From Niabella sp. (lineage in GTDB: Bacteria; Bacteroidota; Bacteroidia; Chitinophagales; Chitinophagaceae): DNA of 64,000 nucleotides. The position numbers were made by a program, and so were the translations under genes. This document shows, one piece after another, positions 51,544 to 60,131 of this stretch. How positions within the stretch are numbered: position 1 is the first letter of the stretch; every line of letters starts with the position of its first letter. The stretch lies in assembly GCF_030150205.1 (NCBI RefSeq), contig NZ_JASLGT010000008.1, positions 736,872-800,871 on the forward strand, read 5' to 3'. The notes under the pieces were generated by a model. That model was not told where the DNA came from. It searched no databases and saw nothing but the letters and a program-made list of their open reading frames with translations.

Positions 51544-52401
51544 TTACTTTATTTTCTTCAAATAATCTCCATAACCGCTTTTCGCCAGTTCGTCGGCCAG
51601 GATGAGTAGCTGTTCTTTGCTGATAAACCCGTTCCGGTAAGCGATCTCCTCGATACAGCCGATTTTTAAGCCCTGCCGCTTTTCAATCACCCGTACAAAC
51701 TCCGACGCATCTGTTAAGGAATCAAAGGTTCCGGTATCTAACCAGGCCGTTCCCCGGTCCAGTACCGCCACCTGTAGCCGGCCTCTGTTCAGGTATTCCT
51801 TATTTACATCCGTGATCTCATATTCACCACGGGGAGAAGGCTTCAGTTCTTTTGCGATCTCCACCACCGTATTGTCATAAAAATAAAGCCCGGGTACCGC
51901 ATAGTTCGACTTTGGCGCTGCCGGCTTTTCTTCAATTGACTGTGCCACCCTGTTTTCATCAAACTCCACTACACCGTACCGCTCGGGATCCGACACCTGG
52001 TAGGCAAATACATAGCCCCCCTCTACATCGGTCAGTTTCTTTAATTGCGAACCCAGCCCTACTCCATGAAAAATATTATCCCCCAGCACCAGCGCTACCT
52101 TGTTGGTACCAATAAAATCCGCACCAATTACAAATGCCTGCGCCAGTCCATTGGGCTGTTCCTGCACTGCAAATTCGAAACGGCAGCCGATGCGCGCGCC
52201 ATCACCAAGAAGGCGTTTAAACCCCGGCTGGTCTTCCGGAGTGGTAATAATCAATATCTCCTGGATTCCTGCCATCATCAACACAGACAGCGGGTAATAG
52301 ATCATCGGTTTATCGTAGATCGGCATCAGCTGTTTGCTGATCGCTTTTGTAATAGGGTGTAACCTTGTGCCGGAGCCGCCGGCGAGTATGATTCCTTTCA
52401 T
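51544..52401 (-). CDS. rmlA: Glucose-1-phosphate thymidylyltransferase
   Basis: The 285-residue nucleotidyltransferase makes dTDP-glucose from dTTP and glucose-1-phosphate. GGSGTRLHPIT at 8-18 holds the catalytic Arg of the nucleotide loop, ISKQLMPIYDKPMIYYPLS follows, and LVLGDNIFHG contains the metal-binding Asp. EKPAAPKSNYAVPGLYFYDN is a typical later segment. It is the first step of the dTDP-sugar pathway, next to rmlB with only the four-helix-bundle gene and repeats between. Confidence 0.96.
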   Translation of the reverse strand: MKGIILAGGSGTRLHPITKAISKQLMPIYDKPMIYYPLSVLMMAGIQEILIITTPEDQPGFKRLLGDGARIGCRFEFAVQEQPNGLAQAFVIGADFIGTNKVALVLGDNIFHGVGLGSQLKKLTDVEGGYVFAYQVSDPERYGVVEFDENRVAQSIEEKPAAPKSNYAVPGLYFYDNTVVEIAKELKPSPRGEYEITDVNKEYLNRGRLQVAVLDRGTAWLDTGTFDSLTDASEFVRVIEKRQGLKIGCIEEIAYRNGFISKEQLLILADELAKSGYGDYLKKIK

Positions 52402-52440
52402 AGATGCGAATTTCGCTAATTCAGGTGACTTTTACGGGTG

Positions 52441-52550
52441 GGTAAATGTTGTTGAAGGTTGTTGAACATCGTTGAAGATTGTTGAACATCGTTGAAGATT
52501 GTTGAACATCGTTGAAGGTTGTTGAAGGTTGTTGAAGATTGTTGAATTAT
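52441..52550. repeat. GTTGAA array, ten-base period, ten units
   Basis: GTTGAA begins at 52451, 52461, 52471, 52481, 52491, 52501, 52511, 52521, 52531 and 52541, always ten bases apart. The other four bases vary among CATC, GATT, GGTT and TTAT. A copy also begins one step before. The step equals about one turn of DNA. Confidence 0.95.
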
Positions 52551-52555
52551 AGTTA

Positions 52556-52668
52556 AACAACTATTAAACCACATTCGACAATCATTAAACCACATTCGAC
52601 AACTATTAAACCACATTCAACAACTATTAAACCACATTCAACAACTATTAAACCATCCTCAACAAACA
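52556..52668. repeat. Inverted arm with 21-base period, five units
   Basis: ATTAAACCACATTC begins at 52563, 52584, 52605, 52626 and, with changes, 52647: exactly 21 bases apart. On the other strand each unit contains GTTGAATGTGGTTTAATA, so the GTTGAA word is present in the opposite direction to the neighbouring ten-base array. Because 21 is a multiple of three, it also makes a spurious open frame. Confidence 0.95.
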
Positions 52669-52675
52669 TACCCCT

Positions 52676-53119
52676 CTATGAATGCAATATAGCAGGAGGG
52701 CGTACAATATCCGGAAAGAACAAAAACAGCCAAATGAAGCTGATTTTTCCTATCCGTTTCAATTGCGCAGATTTTAAGTTGGAAAGCTTTACAGATAAAG
52801 TCTGAACAGCAGCCCTGTATTCATCCAGTTCTGCTGTTGGCACATAACCAAGATCGGCAGCTATAGCCAGGTGACTAAAAAGTTCCATCAGGCTACCGTA
52901 GGAAACAGTCGTAAAATAGGCCTGGTCTTTTGCAGTTTGTCTGGTTGTACCCTCCGCAATATTGGCACAAACCGATACCGCAGCCCGTCGCATCTGAGAC
53001 ACTAAACCGTACTTCTCTTCGGCAGGGAATACTTCTGTTTCTTTATATATCTTTCCCGCCAAAACCTTTGCTCTTTGCCAGACCTCTAATTTTTCAAAAG
53101 AAAACTGATATGTGCTCAT
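52676..53119 (-). CDS. Four-helix-bundle protein of the 23S-rRNA-intervening-sequence (S23/bAvd-like) family
   Basis: The 147-residue protein matches the family of about 120 residues first seen inside 23S rRNA intervening sequences. It begins FEKLEVWQRAKVLAGKIYKE. QMRRAAVSVCANIAEG is the hallmark, followed by FTTVSYGSLMELFSHLAIA and TLSVKLSNLKSAQLK. The last 22 residues (ISFIWLFLFFPDI onward) are hydrophobic and not typical, perhaps an extension by reading past the usual end. Members are likely nucleic-acid-binding pentamers by analogy with bAvd. The gene sits between rmlA and rmlB and is flanked on both sides by GTTGAA/TTCAAC arrays. Confidence 0.88.
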   Translation of the reverse strand: MSTYQFSFEKLEVWQRAKVLAGKIYKETEVFPAEEKYGLVSQMRRAAVSVCANIAEGTTRQTAKDQAYFTTVSYGSLMELFSHLAIAADLGYVPTAELDEYRAAVQTLSVKLSNLKSAQLKRIGKISFIWLFLFFPDIVRPPAILHS

Positions 53120-53140
53120 GATCTGTTTTTAAATGGTTAA

Positions 53141-53184
53141 CAACTATTCAACCAAATTCAACGCTCATTCAACGATCTTCAGCC
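53141..53184. repeat. TTCAAC array, ten- to eleven-base period
   Basis: TTCAAC begins at 53147, 53157 and 53168 and as TTCAGC at 53178. This is the complement orientation of the GTTGAA array and lies just upstream of the four-helix-bundle gene, before the rmlB stop. Confidence 0.75.
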
Positions 53185-53185
53185 A

Positions 53186-54241
53186 TCATCCAACTTTATA
53201 CTGCTGCTCATAATACTGCTGATAGTCCCCGCTGGTAACATGATCCAGCCATTCTTTGTTTTCCAGGTACCAATCGATCGTTTTAGACAATCCTTCTTCA
53301 AATGTAACCGAAGGTGCCCATCCCAATTCCTTATTGATCCGGGTGGCGTCAATCGCGTACCGCAGATCATGGCCCGGCCGGTCTTTTACAAAGGTGATGA
53401 GCTGCTCACTGGTACCCGCCGGACGTCCCAGTTTTTCATCCATCTGTGCGCACAGGAGTTTTACCAGGTCAATATTTTTCCACTCGTTAAAGCCGCCCAC
53501 GTTGTACTTTTCACCAACAGTACCCTTATGAAATACCTGGTCAATCGCCCGGGCATGATCGATCACATACAACCAGTCCCGCGTATATTTTCCATCGCCA
53601 TAGATGGGTAGCGGTTTGTTATGGATCACATTGTGAATCATCAGCGGGATCAGCTTTTCAGGAAAATGATTGGGCCCGTAGTTATTGGAACAGTTGGTTA
53701 AAACCACGGGCAACCCGTAGGTATCTGAGTAGGCATATACAAAATGATCGGAAGATGCCTTGGAGGCAGAATAGGGCGAATGCGGATCATATTTTGTTTC
53801 TTCCGTAAAGAAACCGGTTTCTCCCAATGCGCCATATACTTCATCGGTAGAAACATGGTGAAACCGCTTGCCCTCATAGTTATCTTTCCATAATTCCTTG
53901 GCTGCATTCAGCAGGTTTACGGTACCGATCACATTGGTGTATACAAAGTCCAGGGGCGATGTAATGGAACGGTCAACATGACTCTCCGCCGCCAGGTGAA
54001 TTACCCCGTCCGGCTGGTGTTTTTCAAACACGGATTTCACCGCTTCCGCATCAACGATATTGACCTTTTCAAAAATATAGTTCGGACGGTCTTCTATATC
54101 CTTAAGATTTTCAAGATTCCCCGCATAGGTAAGCGCATCCAGGTTGATGATGGTATATTCCGGATAGGTGGTTACAAATAAACGCACCACATGCGATCCG
54201 ATAAATCCCGCACCCCCGGTAATGATAATTTTTTTTGACAT
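53186..54241 (-). CDS. rmlB: dTDP-glucose 4,6-dehydratase
   Basis: The 351-residue SDR enzyme makes dTDP-4-keto-6-deoxyglucose. The NAD-binding motif TGGAGFIGSH is at 8-17. TDEVYG at 132-137 provides the catalytic Thr-Asp-Glu, and Tyr157/Lys161 form the YSASK motif. NCSNNYGPNHFPEKLIPLMI and KDRPGHDLRYAID are typical. It is the common branch point for the FdtA/FdtB route. It is 47 bases from the wzc-like gene. Confidence 0.97.
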   Translation of the reverse strand: MSKKIIITGGAGFIGSHVVRLFVTTYPEYTIINLDALTYAGNLENLKDIEDRPNYIFEKVNIVDAEAVKSVFEKHQPDGVIHLAAESHVDRSITSPLDFVYTNVIGTVNLLNAAKELWKDNYEGKRFHHVSTDEVYGALGETGFFTEETKYDPHSPYSASKASSDHFVYAYSDTYGLPVVLTNCSNNYGPNHFPEKLIPLMIHNVIHNKPLPIYGDGKYTRDWLYVIDHARAIDQVFHKGTVGEKYNVGGFNEWKNIDLVKLLCAQMDEKLGRPAGTSEQLITFVKDRPGHDLRYAIDATRINKELGWAPSVTFEEGLSKTIDWYLENKEWLDHVTSGDYQQYYEQQYKVG

Positions 54242-54288
54242 CAGCTATTAAATATTAATTGTTAGAGCCCCCTGATATAGCGCAGTGC

Positions 54289-56652
54289 TTATCCCTTTTT
54301 AGCTTTTCCAAAAATGCTAAAAAAACCTTTCTTCTTCTTTCCGTCAATAAATGTGTCATCCTGGTAATAATCATTGCCGGTCTTTTCACCGTAGCCATAA
54401 CCATAGTTACCATAATACCCGCCACCAGTAGGCATTTTAGTATCATTCAGTACAATGGAAAGATTGGGCATTTTCCGGTTATCATACATTTCATTGATCA
54501 GGTTCAGCTGTTTCTTAAAGGTATGTCCCTGGCGGGTTACATATATGGTACAATCTGCATACTTAGCCAGGGTAAGCGCATCACTTACCATTCCGATCGG
54601 TGCCGTATCAATAACGATATAATCAAATTTATTTTTCAGTTGGGCAAATAGCTGGTCTGTTTTTCCATTCAGCAACAGTTCTGCCGGGTTGGGTGGTATG
54701 GGGCCGCAGGGCAATACAAACATATTTTCCTCTCCGGCAACCGGAATGATTAGGCTGTCCAGGTCTACATCGCCGATCATATAATTGCTGATCCCCTGCC
54801 GCTTCTGCATATCCAACCCGCTTAACACCTTTGGTTTTCGCAGGTCAAATTCCAGTACGATCGTTTTTTTGTCGGTCAATCCGTAAACCGCCGCAATATT
54901 GGTACTGATAAACGATTTCCCCTCTCCGCCAAAGGAAGAGGTTACCAGGATCACTACTTTATCCCGTTTACCGGTAATATATTGAAGGTTCGATCTAAGC
55001 AGCCGGAACTGTTCGGCAATCAGGGTGCGTTTGGTTTTGCTTACTACCAGGGTATGATCCGATTTGGAGTGACCAATCTCTCCCAGTATCGGGGCATCGG
55101 TTACCCGTTCAATATCCGCCCGTGTATTTACCCGGTCGTTAAACGCTTCCTTTAATAAGATGAACAAACCGGGAATAGCCAATCCAAAAAGCAAGGCAGC
55201 CAGCTTAACCGTTTTAGGACTGGGCTTTACAGGAACCAGGTCGGGTTCCGCCTTCTCAATGATCTTGGTATTGGAAATGGTGCTGGCCCGTTTAATGGCC
55301 GCCTCTTCCCGTTTCTCTCCCAATACTTTTGCCAGTGCCAGTTTGGAAGTCAGGTCCCGCTCAATCTCTGCCTGTTGGGTGATCTTCGCCGGCATCTGCA
55401 GCGCGCCTCCCGTATTTTTCGATTTTTCGGAAGAAACAAGACCCAGGTTCTTTTTATAGCTGTTTTTAAGGGCATCTACATTTGCTAATGTTCCTTTCCG
55501 CAACATGTCAATATTCTGATCCAGTTGTTTCACCTGGGGATTGTCTACCGGTACATTGCCGTCAACCAGGGCCTTCCGTTGCAGCTGTGCTTCATTTAAT
55601 TTGGTTAACATATCGCTTAGCCCCGGATCCTTAATGCCAAGCGCCGAGGGTGCCAGTGTGCTATTGCCCCCCTTTGCAACAGAGCTCTCCAATTGTTCCA
55701 GGGTATTTAAGGCCATCCGTTGTTCCTGGCCGGCCGCGTCCTGCTCCTGTGCCCGCTGCAACAGTGCAGTAATTTGCAGGGTGGCATCTACCAGGTTATT
55801 GCTTTGCTGATAGGATACCAATTTCTGCTGCAGGCTGTCAATATCATGCTGCACAATACCCAAACGGTTATTGATAAAGTCGATGGTAAGATCCATTGAC
55901 GTATTGCCCTGCTCTACTTTCCAGATGGTGTATTCTTTCATGAGCGTATTGACCACATCGGCAGACAGATAGGGGTTGGGAGAATGATATTCCACCAATA
56001 AGATACCGGTATTAGCCATTTTGGGCTGCACATTTAAATCCCGGATCATACCGGCGGCCACCACATCTTCGTGACTATAGGTTACCGTAAACTCCGCCCC
56101 GGACTCCGGCTGTCCGCCGTCCTTTACCAGTTTAAAGACGCCGTTCCGCGTCTGAAACAGCTGGTCAAAATTGTACAGGGTATTCTTTTTATCGATCCGG
56201 AACTGGTTGGCATTTACAAAATCAATATTCACTGAAAAAGACGAAGCCGAATCCACCAGCTGAACCGGAACAAATGCAAAACTGGCCCGTTTATAGGCAT
56301 TCATGTTCTTTACATTGCCTTTTTTGATGTACCCGATCTGCAACCCCAAACTCCGCACCACCCGGGTAAGGAGGGGCCGCGATTTCAGCACTTCGATCTC
56401 ATTCAGCAGGTTGGTGGTTTTACTTTTCCCCGCAATCAGGTCCTCCACCTTATCACCCTTCGACTCTTCGGTGGTAATGAGCATATTCCCGATGGAACTG
56501 TATTGCTCCTGTGTATAGCGCAGGTAAAGCCAGGCTACCGCAAAAGCCAGTACCAGGCTGAAAATAACCAGGGGAAGAAAACGGATGTATTTATAAAGAA
56601 GCTCTCTTGCACTAAGATTGCTCGACATTTCTCTTTTCTCGATGGATTGCAT
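54289..56652 (-). CDS. wzc: Wzc-type polysaccharide co-polymerase and tyrosine autokinase
   Basis: The 787-residue protein has a first membrane helix near 30-48 (LPLVIFSLVLAFAVAWLYL), a periplasmic part with a coiled coil around 265-400, and a second helix (VKLAALLFGLAIPGLFILL). The cytoplasmic BY-kinase follows with Walker A GGEGKS (575-580), Walker A' LEFDLRKPK (600-608) and Walker B VIDTAP (680-685). The C-terminal Tyr cluster (about 746-763, YYGNYGYGYG and NDYY) is the autophosphorylation site type. It regulates chain length and export with the Wza-like protein. The start could also be the ATG at codon 9. Confidence 0.95.
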   Translation of the reverse strand: MQSIEKREMSSNLSARELLYKYIRFLPLVIFSLVLAFAVAWLYLRYTQEQYSSIGNMLITTEESKGDKVEDLIAGKSKTTNLLNEIEVLKSRPLLTRVVRSLGLQIGYIKKGNVKNMNAYKRASFAFVPVQLVDSASSFSVNIDFVNANQFRIDKKNTLYNFDQLFQTRNGVFKLVKDGGQPESGAEFTVTYSHEDVVAAGMIRDLNVQPKMANTGILLVEYHSPNPYLSADVVNTLMKEYTIWKVEQGNTSMDLTIDFINNRLGIVQHDIDSLQQKLVSYQQSNNLVDATLQITALLQRAQEQDAAGQEQRMALNTLEQLESSVAKGGNSTLAPSALGIKDPGLSDMLTKLNEAQLQRKALVDGNVPVDNPQVKQLDQNIDMLRKGTLANVDALKNSYKKNLGLVSSEKSKNTGGALQMPAKITQQAEIERDLTSKLALAKVLGEKREEAAIKRASTISNTKIIEKAEPDLVPVKPSPKTVKLAALLFGLAIPGLFILLKEAFNDRVNTRADIERVTDAPILGEIGHSKSDHTLVVSKTKRTLIAEQFRLLRSNLQYITGKRDKVVILVTSSFGGEGKSFISTNIAAVYGLTDKKTIVLEFDLRKPKVLSGLDMQKRQGISNYMIGDVDLDSLIIPVAGEENMFVLPCGPIPPNPAELLLNGKTDQLFAQLKNKFDYIVIDTAPIGMVSDALTLAKYADCTIYVTRQGHTFKKQLNLINEMYDNRKMPNLSIVLNDTKMPTGGGYYGNYGYGYGEKTGNDYYQDDTFIDGKKKKGFFSIFGKAKKG

Positions 56653-56705
56653 AGTTGTGATTGCCGTATTTTATAATATAAATGTCTGAGGAAATTTCAT
56701 ACCCG

Positions 56706-57533
56706 TTATTTCCTGGTAATCGTAATAATGATAGACGCTATTACAGCAGCGGTAGATGCAATGGAGGTCGCAAATGATATCCGGCTCAGGCGCCTTGTCT
56801 CATCCTTTACTTCCTGTTTGTCTTTAACCGGGTCGATCAGCAGGATATCATTTTGCCGGAGGTAGTAATAAGGCGACGTAAATACATTTGCGGAAGAAAG
56901 ATCCACAATCCCCATTTCACGCTTGCCATCCTGTTCCCGGATCACTTTTACCTCATCTTTTTTGCCCCATTCGGTAATACCGCCCGCCATCGAAATAGCT
57001 TCAAAAATATTCACTTTCTCCGTTGGGATATTCAATACCTGGGGATTATTAAACTCTCCTACAGTAACGATCTTATAGGTTTGAAAACGGATCAGTACCG
57101 TAGGGTTTTTCAAAAGCTCTACAGGCGTTGTCAGTCTTTTCTTTATTTCCGATTCCAGTTGTTTTTTACTAAGCCCTTCTGCATGAATTTTTCCCAGCCT
57201 TGGAAAGTCGATATTGCCGTCACCATCTACCAGGTAACCGCTGGTAGTGCTGGTGTTGTTGGCCATATTCCCGGTACCTGTGGCGCCACCGCCTCCCGGC
57301 AGGGGTTGGTTATACAACAGGTCAGGATTCAGATCTTTTGTAGGTATAAAATCACTGTACACCTGGATGGCCAGCTGGTCATTTTTTTGGATGATCAATT
57401 CGGGAAAATTGGTTTGCTTGTCGATCGACTCATTGTTAGCTCCCTCCAGGTATTTGGGAAGCTTTTGCTGGGTAGCACAGGATGCCAACAACAACACAAC
57501 GGCCAGTGTTGCTGTATAATTAATAAGTTTCAT
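56706..57533 (-). CDS. wza: Wza-like polysaccharide export lipoprotein
   Basis: The 275-residue protein has a lipoprotein signal ending LLASC (Cys19), so it is anchored to the outer membrane. The polysaccharide-export domain is shown by LIIQKNDQLAIQVYSD and GYLVDGDGNIDFPRLGKIHA, with SLBB-type repeats after it (YKIVTVGEFNNPQVLNIPTE, FEAISMAGGITEWG). A hydrophobic C-terminal segment (ISFATSIASTAAVIASIIIT) could span the outer membrane as a helix. It forms the export pore with the Wzc-like partner 53 bases downstream. Confidence 0.93.
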   Translation of the reverse strand: MKLINYTATLAVVLLLASCATQQKLPKYLEGANNESIDKQTNFPELIIQKNDQLAIQVYSDFIPTKDLNPDLLYNQPLPGGGGATGTGNMANNTSTTSGYLVDGDGNIDFPRLGKIHAEGLSKKQLESEIKKRLTTPVELLKNPTVLIRFQTYKIVTVGEFNNPQVLNIPTEKVNIFEAISMAGGITEWGKKDEVKVIREQDGKREMGIVDLSSANVFTSPYYYLRQNDILLIDPVKDKQEVKDETRRLSRISFATSIASTAAVIASIIITITRK

Positions 57534-57542
57534 AAAGTTGAT

Positions 57543-58037
57543 TTAGTTATTGATCAGTTTCGATTTATCAAACAGGGCCACCAGGTTATAATTAAGACTT
57601 TGGATAGCTACTTCCACTTTGTTATTCTTTAAATCGATGACCCGGCCTTCCTCTTCCACCAGGATGCCCTGGTTGATCATTACCCGTTGATTTCGCTGGG
57701 GGTTAAAAGGTTCCAGTTCTACGTTCTCAAACTCGCTCAAAAATTTCCGGATCCGGGCCACTTCAAAATCTTTAACGATAGCGGGTTTGCCTTCGATATA
57801 TACAAAATTAACGACTCCAGGTGTTTCCCTTACTTTCTGCATATCTGATGTTTCAATGTACACAAATACATAAGATGGTAATAGCGGAACCCATACGGTT
57901 TTCATGCGGTCGCTCCATCTGCGTTTTACTTTGTTTAGGGGGCAATAGGTAACAATATGTCGGTCTGTAAGTAGTTTTGATACTTTTTTCTCCCACCGGG
58001 GCTTTGTATAGATCGCATACCAGTTTTTCTCTTTCAT
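57543..58037 (-). CDS. UpxY/NusG-family transcription antiterminator
   Basis: I start at the ATG at 58037 (164 aa), because KEKNWYAIYTKPRWEKK is the usual beginning; an in-frame ATG at 58100 lies close to the predicted transcription start and is less likely. The NusG-like N-domain runs to about residue 100 (PLLPSYVFVYIETSDM, FVYIEGKPAIV). A KOW-like C-domain follows (NQRVMINQGILVEEEGRVID). UpxY-type proteins allow RNA polymerase to read through long capsule operons (known from Bacteroides). It is the first gene of the 20-kb operon and so probably acts on that transcript in cis. Confidence 0.9.
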   Translation of the reverse strand: MKEKNWYAIYTKPRWEKKVSKLLTDRHIVTYCPLNKVKRRWSDRMKTVWVPLLPSYVFVYIETSDMQKVRETPGVVNFVYIEGKPAIVKDFEVARIRKFLSEFENVELEPFNPQRNQRVMINQGILVEEEGRVIDLKNNKVEVAIQSLNYNLVALFDKSKLINN

Positions 58038-58113
58038 TTGTTTACACGGCTTCGCCCCCTCAGTCACATCCCTATCAAATATGACCGGACAAGATGCCAC
58101 AGGAACATCCCTG

Positions 58114-58121
58114 CAAATATA
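58114..58121 (-). promoter_or_regulatory. Promoter -7 element of the polysaccharide operon
   Basis: On the minus strand TATATTTG fits TAnnTTTG. The transcript would start near 58107, leaving a leader of about 70 bases before upxY, a possible site for antiterminator loading. It is the only such element found upstream of the operon's first gene. Confidence 0.55.
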
Positions 58122-58209
58122 GCGGTAACAATGTTTATACGGAAAATTCTCTCCCGCTTGTAATGCGATATGGGTTAAATTTGTATTTTACCATATTATT
58201 CATCAAAAA

Positions 58210-59391
58210 ATGAAAATCCGGTACCGATCGCTTGACGTTTTCCGAGGCGCTACTGTTTGCCTGATGATCCTGGTCAATAACCCGGGTAGCTGGGCCCATA
58301 TTTATGGCCCGCTGGAGCATGCCCCCTGGCATGGATTGACCCCTACAGACCTGGTATTTCCTTTTTTCCTGTTTGCGGTGGGCAACGCCATGGCATTTGT
58401 GATGCCCCGTTTGCAGGAAGCCGGACCACGTCTTTTTTGGAAAAAAATCATCAAAAGAACGCTGATGATCTTCGGGATCGGCCTTTTTTTAAACTGGTAT
58501 CCCTTTATGCGCTGGAACGAAGGAGCGCTGGAGCTGATTCCCTGGACTTCCGGTCCTGAAAAGGGCGTCCGCATTTTTGGCGTATTGCAGCGTATTGCTG
58601 TTTGCTATTTTTTTGCTTCCATTATTGCCTATTATCTGAAGCCCAAAGCCGCCGGGTTGCTTTCGGTAATCCTGCTCCTGCTGTACTGGGCCCTTTGCAT
58701 CATTGGCAACCCCGTTGATCCTTATAGCCTTGCCGGCTGGTTTGGAACAGAACAGGTGGATAAGCTGATCCTGCATACCGCCCATATGTATAAAGGAGAA
58801 GGAGTACCCTTTGACCCCGAAGGTATTGCCAGTACCCTGCCGGCCATTGTTCAGGTGGTTTTTGGATATTTTGTGGGAATGTATATCCGGAACAGCAGTG
58901 CTGATTTACCTGCCAACCTGGATAAAAACAGCCCTGCGAATCCTATGTTTAAAATGCTGACGGGGCTTTTTGTAGCGGGCATGGCATTGTTACTCACGGG
59001 TTTCTGCTGGGATATGGCATTCCCGATCAATAAAAAGATCTGGACCAGTTCTTATACCGTATATACAACAGGCCTGGCCATGGTAACCATTGCAACCATG
59101 ATCTATTTTATCGAAATCCGGGAAAAAACAGGCTTTTTAGGCCGGTTCTTCGAGGTTTTTGGAAAAAATCCCCTGTTTATTTTTGCATTAAGCGCCTTTT
59201 TACCCAAAACAGCCGCGCTGTTTAAAACAAAAGAAGGCATCACCCCCTGGAACTGGCTTTATACAAAAGTACTGGTGCATACACCCGGTGCCAAGGAAAA
59301 CGGGTCGCTTCTATACGCGATCTGCGTTATTCTTTTTATGTGGGCCATCTGCTACTGGCTCGATAAAAAGAAAATTTATATAAAAGTATAA
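58210..59391 (+). CDS. Heparan-alpha-glucosaminide N-acetyltransferase-like membrane acyltransferase
   Basis: The 393-residue membrane protein has about ten helices. RYRSLDVFRGATVCLMILVN with the RSLDxFRG motif, GPLEHAPWHGLTPTDLVFPF with a conserved His, and GVLQRIAVCYF are hallmarks of the HGSNAT/DUF5009-like family. Such proteins move acetyl groups across the membrane onto terminal glucosamine or other sugars. It is transcribed away from the polysaccharide locus. Its stop codon abuts that of the convergent next gene. Confidence 0.85.
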   Translation: MKIRYRSLDVFRGATVCLMILVNNPGSWAHIYGPLEHAPWHGLTPTDLVFPFFLFAVGNAMAFVMPRLQEAGPRLFWKKIIKRTLMIFGIGLFLNWYPFMRWNEGALELIPWTSGPEKGVRIFGVLQRIAVCYFFASIIAYYLKPKAAGLLSVILLLLYWALCIIGNPVDPYSLAGWFGTEQVDKLILHTAHMYKGEGVPFDPEGIASTLPAIVQVVFGYFVGMYIRNSSADLPANLDKNSPANPMFKMLTGLFVAGMALLLTGFCWDMAFPINKKIWTSSYTVYTTGLAMVTIATMIYFIEIREKTGFLGRFFEVFGKNPLFIFALSAFLPKTAALFKTKEGITPWNWLYTKVLVHTPGAKENGSLLYAICVILFMWAICYWLDKKKIYIKV

Positions 59392-59964
59392 CTATTCTGC
59401 AATTAGTTGATTTTCAAATAAAAGCTTCCGTTCTATCTGCCAGGGTTTAGCCCCTTCGAGCTGTCGTAAAAGGAGCATTCCATCCATAACAAACCGGGCC
59501 TGAAAGGATTCCTTTTCAAAATAGGGCCATACCCGGTCAAACTGCCAGGGCTGCAGGTTCCGGGCCAGGGAGATACGGGGCAACACATTGAACCGCTCAT
59601 TGCTCCATGGAGCCGGTAAGGCTGCAATGGTATCAATAAGCGCGGTGATCCAGGCCGTTTCCACTGCGGGAATATAGATTTCTTTTGTTTCCAGATGTGC
59701 AAATCCTTTTAAATGAACCCGGTAAGGCATAGCAGCTAGTGCTACCCGGTGCAACAGATCGGTTACCGCTACTTCATCCGGCTCATAAACCGAAAAACTG
59801 GCCAGGTACATAAAAACAGTACCGCCGGAAAGAGGTGTACCAGGAAAAAATGCATTTAACCGGGTACCCGCATCCGCAATTTTACGCTTTACCGCTGCAG
59901 GTGTATCCAGTATTAAACGGTAATGGTTCAATGCCGCTCTTTGATAAGTTATAATATCCTGCAT
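59392..59964 (-). CDS. 2'-5' RNA ligase-like (2H fold) protein lacking the catalytic His motifs
   Basis: The 190-residue protein looks like the 2H phosphoesterase fold: an opening HYRLILDTPAAVKRKIADAG, a central HLKGFAHLETKEIYIPAVE and a second repeat FNVLPRISLARNL. In active members each repeat has H-x-T/S. Here the second is Arg-Ile-Ser, and no His-x-Thr is seen in the first half (SGGTVFMYLASF). The assignment rests on pattern only. If right, it may be a binding protein and not an enzyme. It is convergent with the acyltransferase gene with no gap. Confidence 0.5.
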   Translation of the reverse strand: MQDIITYQRAALNHYRLILDTPAAVKRKIADAGTRLNAFFPGTPLSGGTVFMYLASFSVYEPDEVAVTDLLHRVALAAMPYRVHLKGFAHLETKEIYIPAVETAWITALIDTIAALPAPWSNERFNVLPRISLARNLQPWQFDRVWPYFEKESFQARFVMDGMLLLRQLEGAKPWQIERKLLFENQLIAE

Positions 59965-60042
59965 AATAGGCTATTAAGTATAAAAAAAGATGCAATTCGG
60001 GTGCCAGAAATTATTAAATCCCTGCCAAAGGCAAACGGGTTG

Positions 60043-60050
60043 TATTTTTG
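60043..60050 (+). promoter_or_regulatory. Promoter -7 element of the class D beta-lactamase gene
   Basis: TATTTTTG fits TAnnTTTG and overlaps the first in-frame ATG at 60048, so that codon is not the start. The transcript would begin near 60057. Confidence 0.5.
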
Positions 60051-60131
60051 CCGGCGAATTCAATTCTTTGTTCAATATTTATTATGTTTTTTACAAAAGT
60101 TACCAGAAAAAAGAATGCCGCTGCGAGCCGG

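Noticed and set aside
52416..52616. Open frame of 66 codons with a repeated MWFNSCR-type peptide
   Set aside because: It is produced by the 21-base repeat, whose period is a multiple of three. No start signal or family likeness is present.
52441..53184. CRISPR-like or diversity-generating element
   Set aside because: Units are 10-21 bases without unique spacers, no cas genes are near, and no reverse transcriptase or template/variable repeat pair accompanies the bAvd-like gene.
56853..57632. 259-codon open frame on the plus strand
   Set aside because: It is antisense to the Wza-like gene, whose lipoprotein signal and domains are clear.
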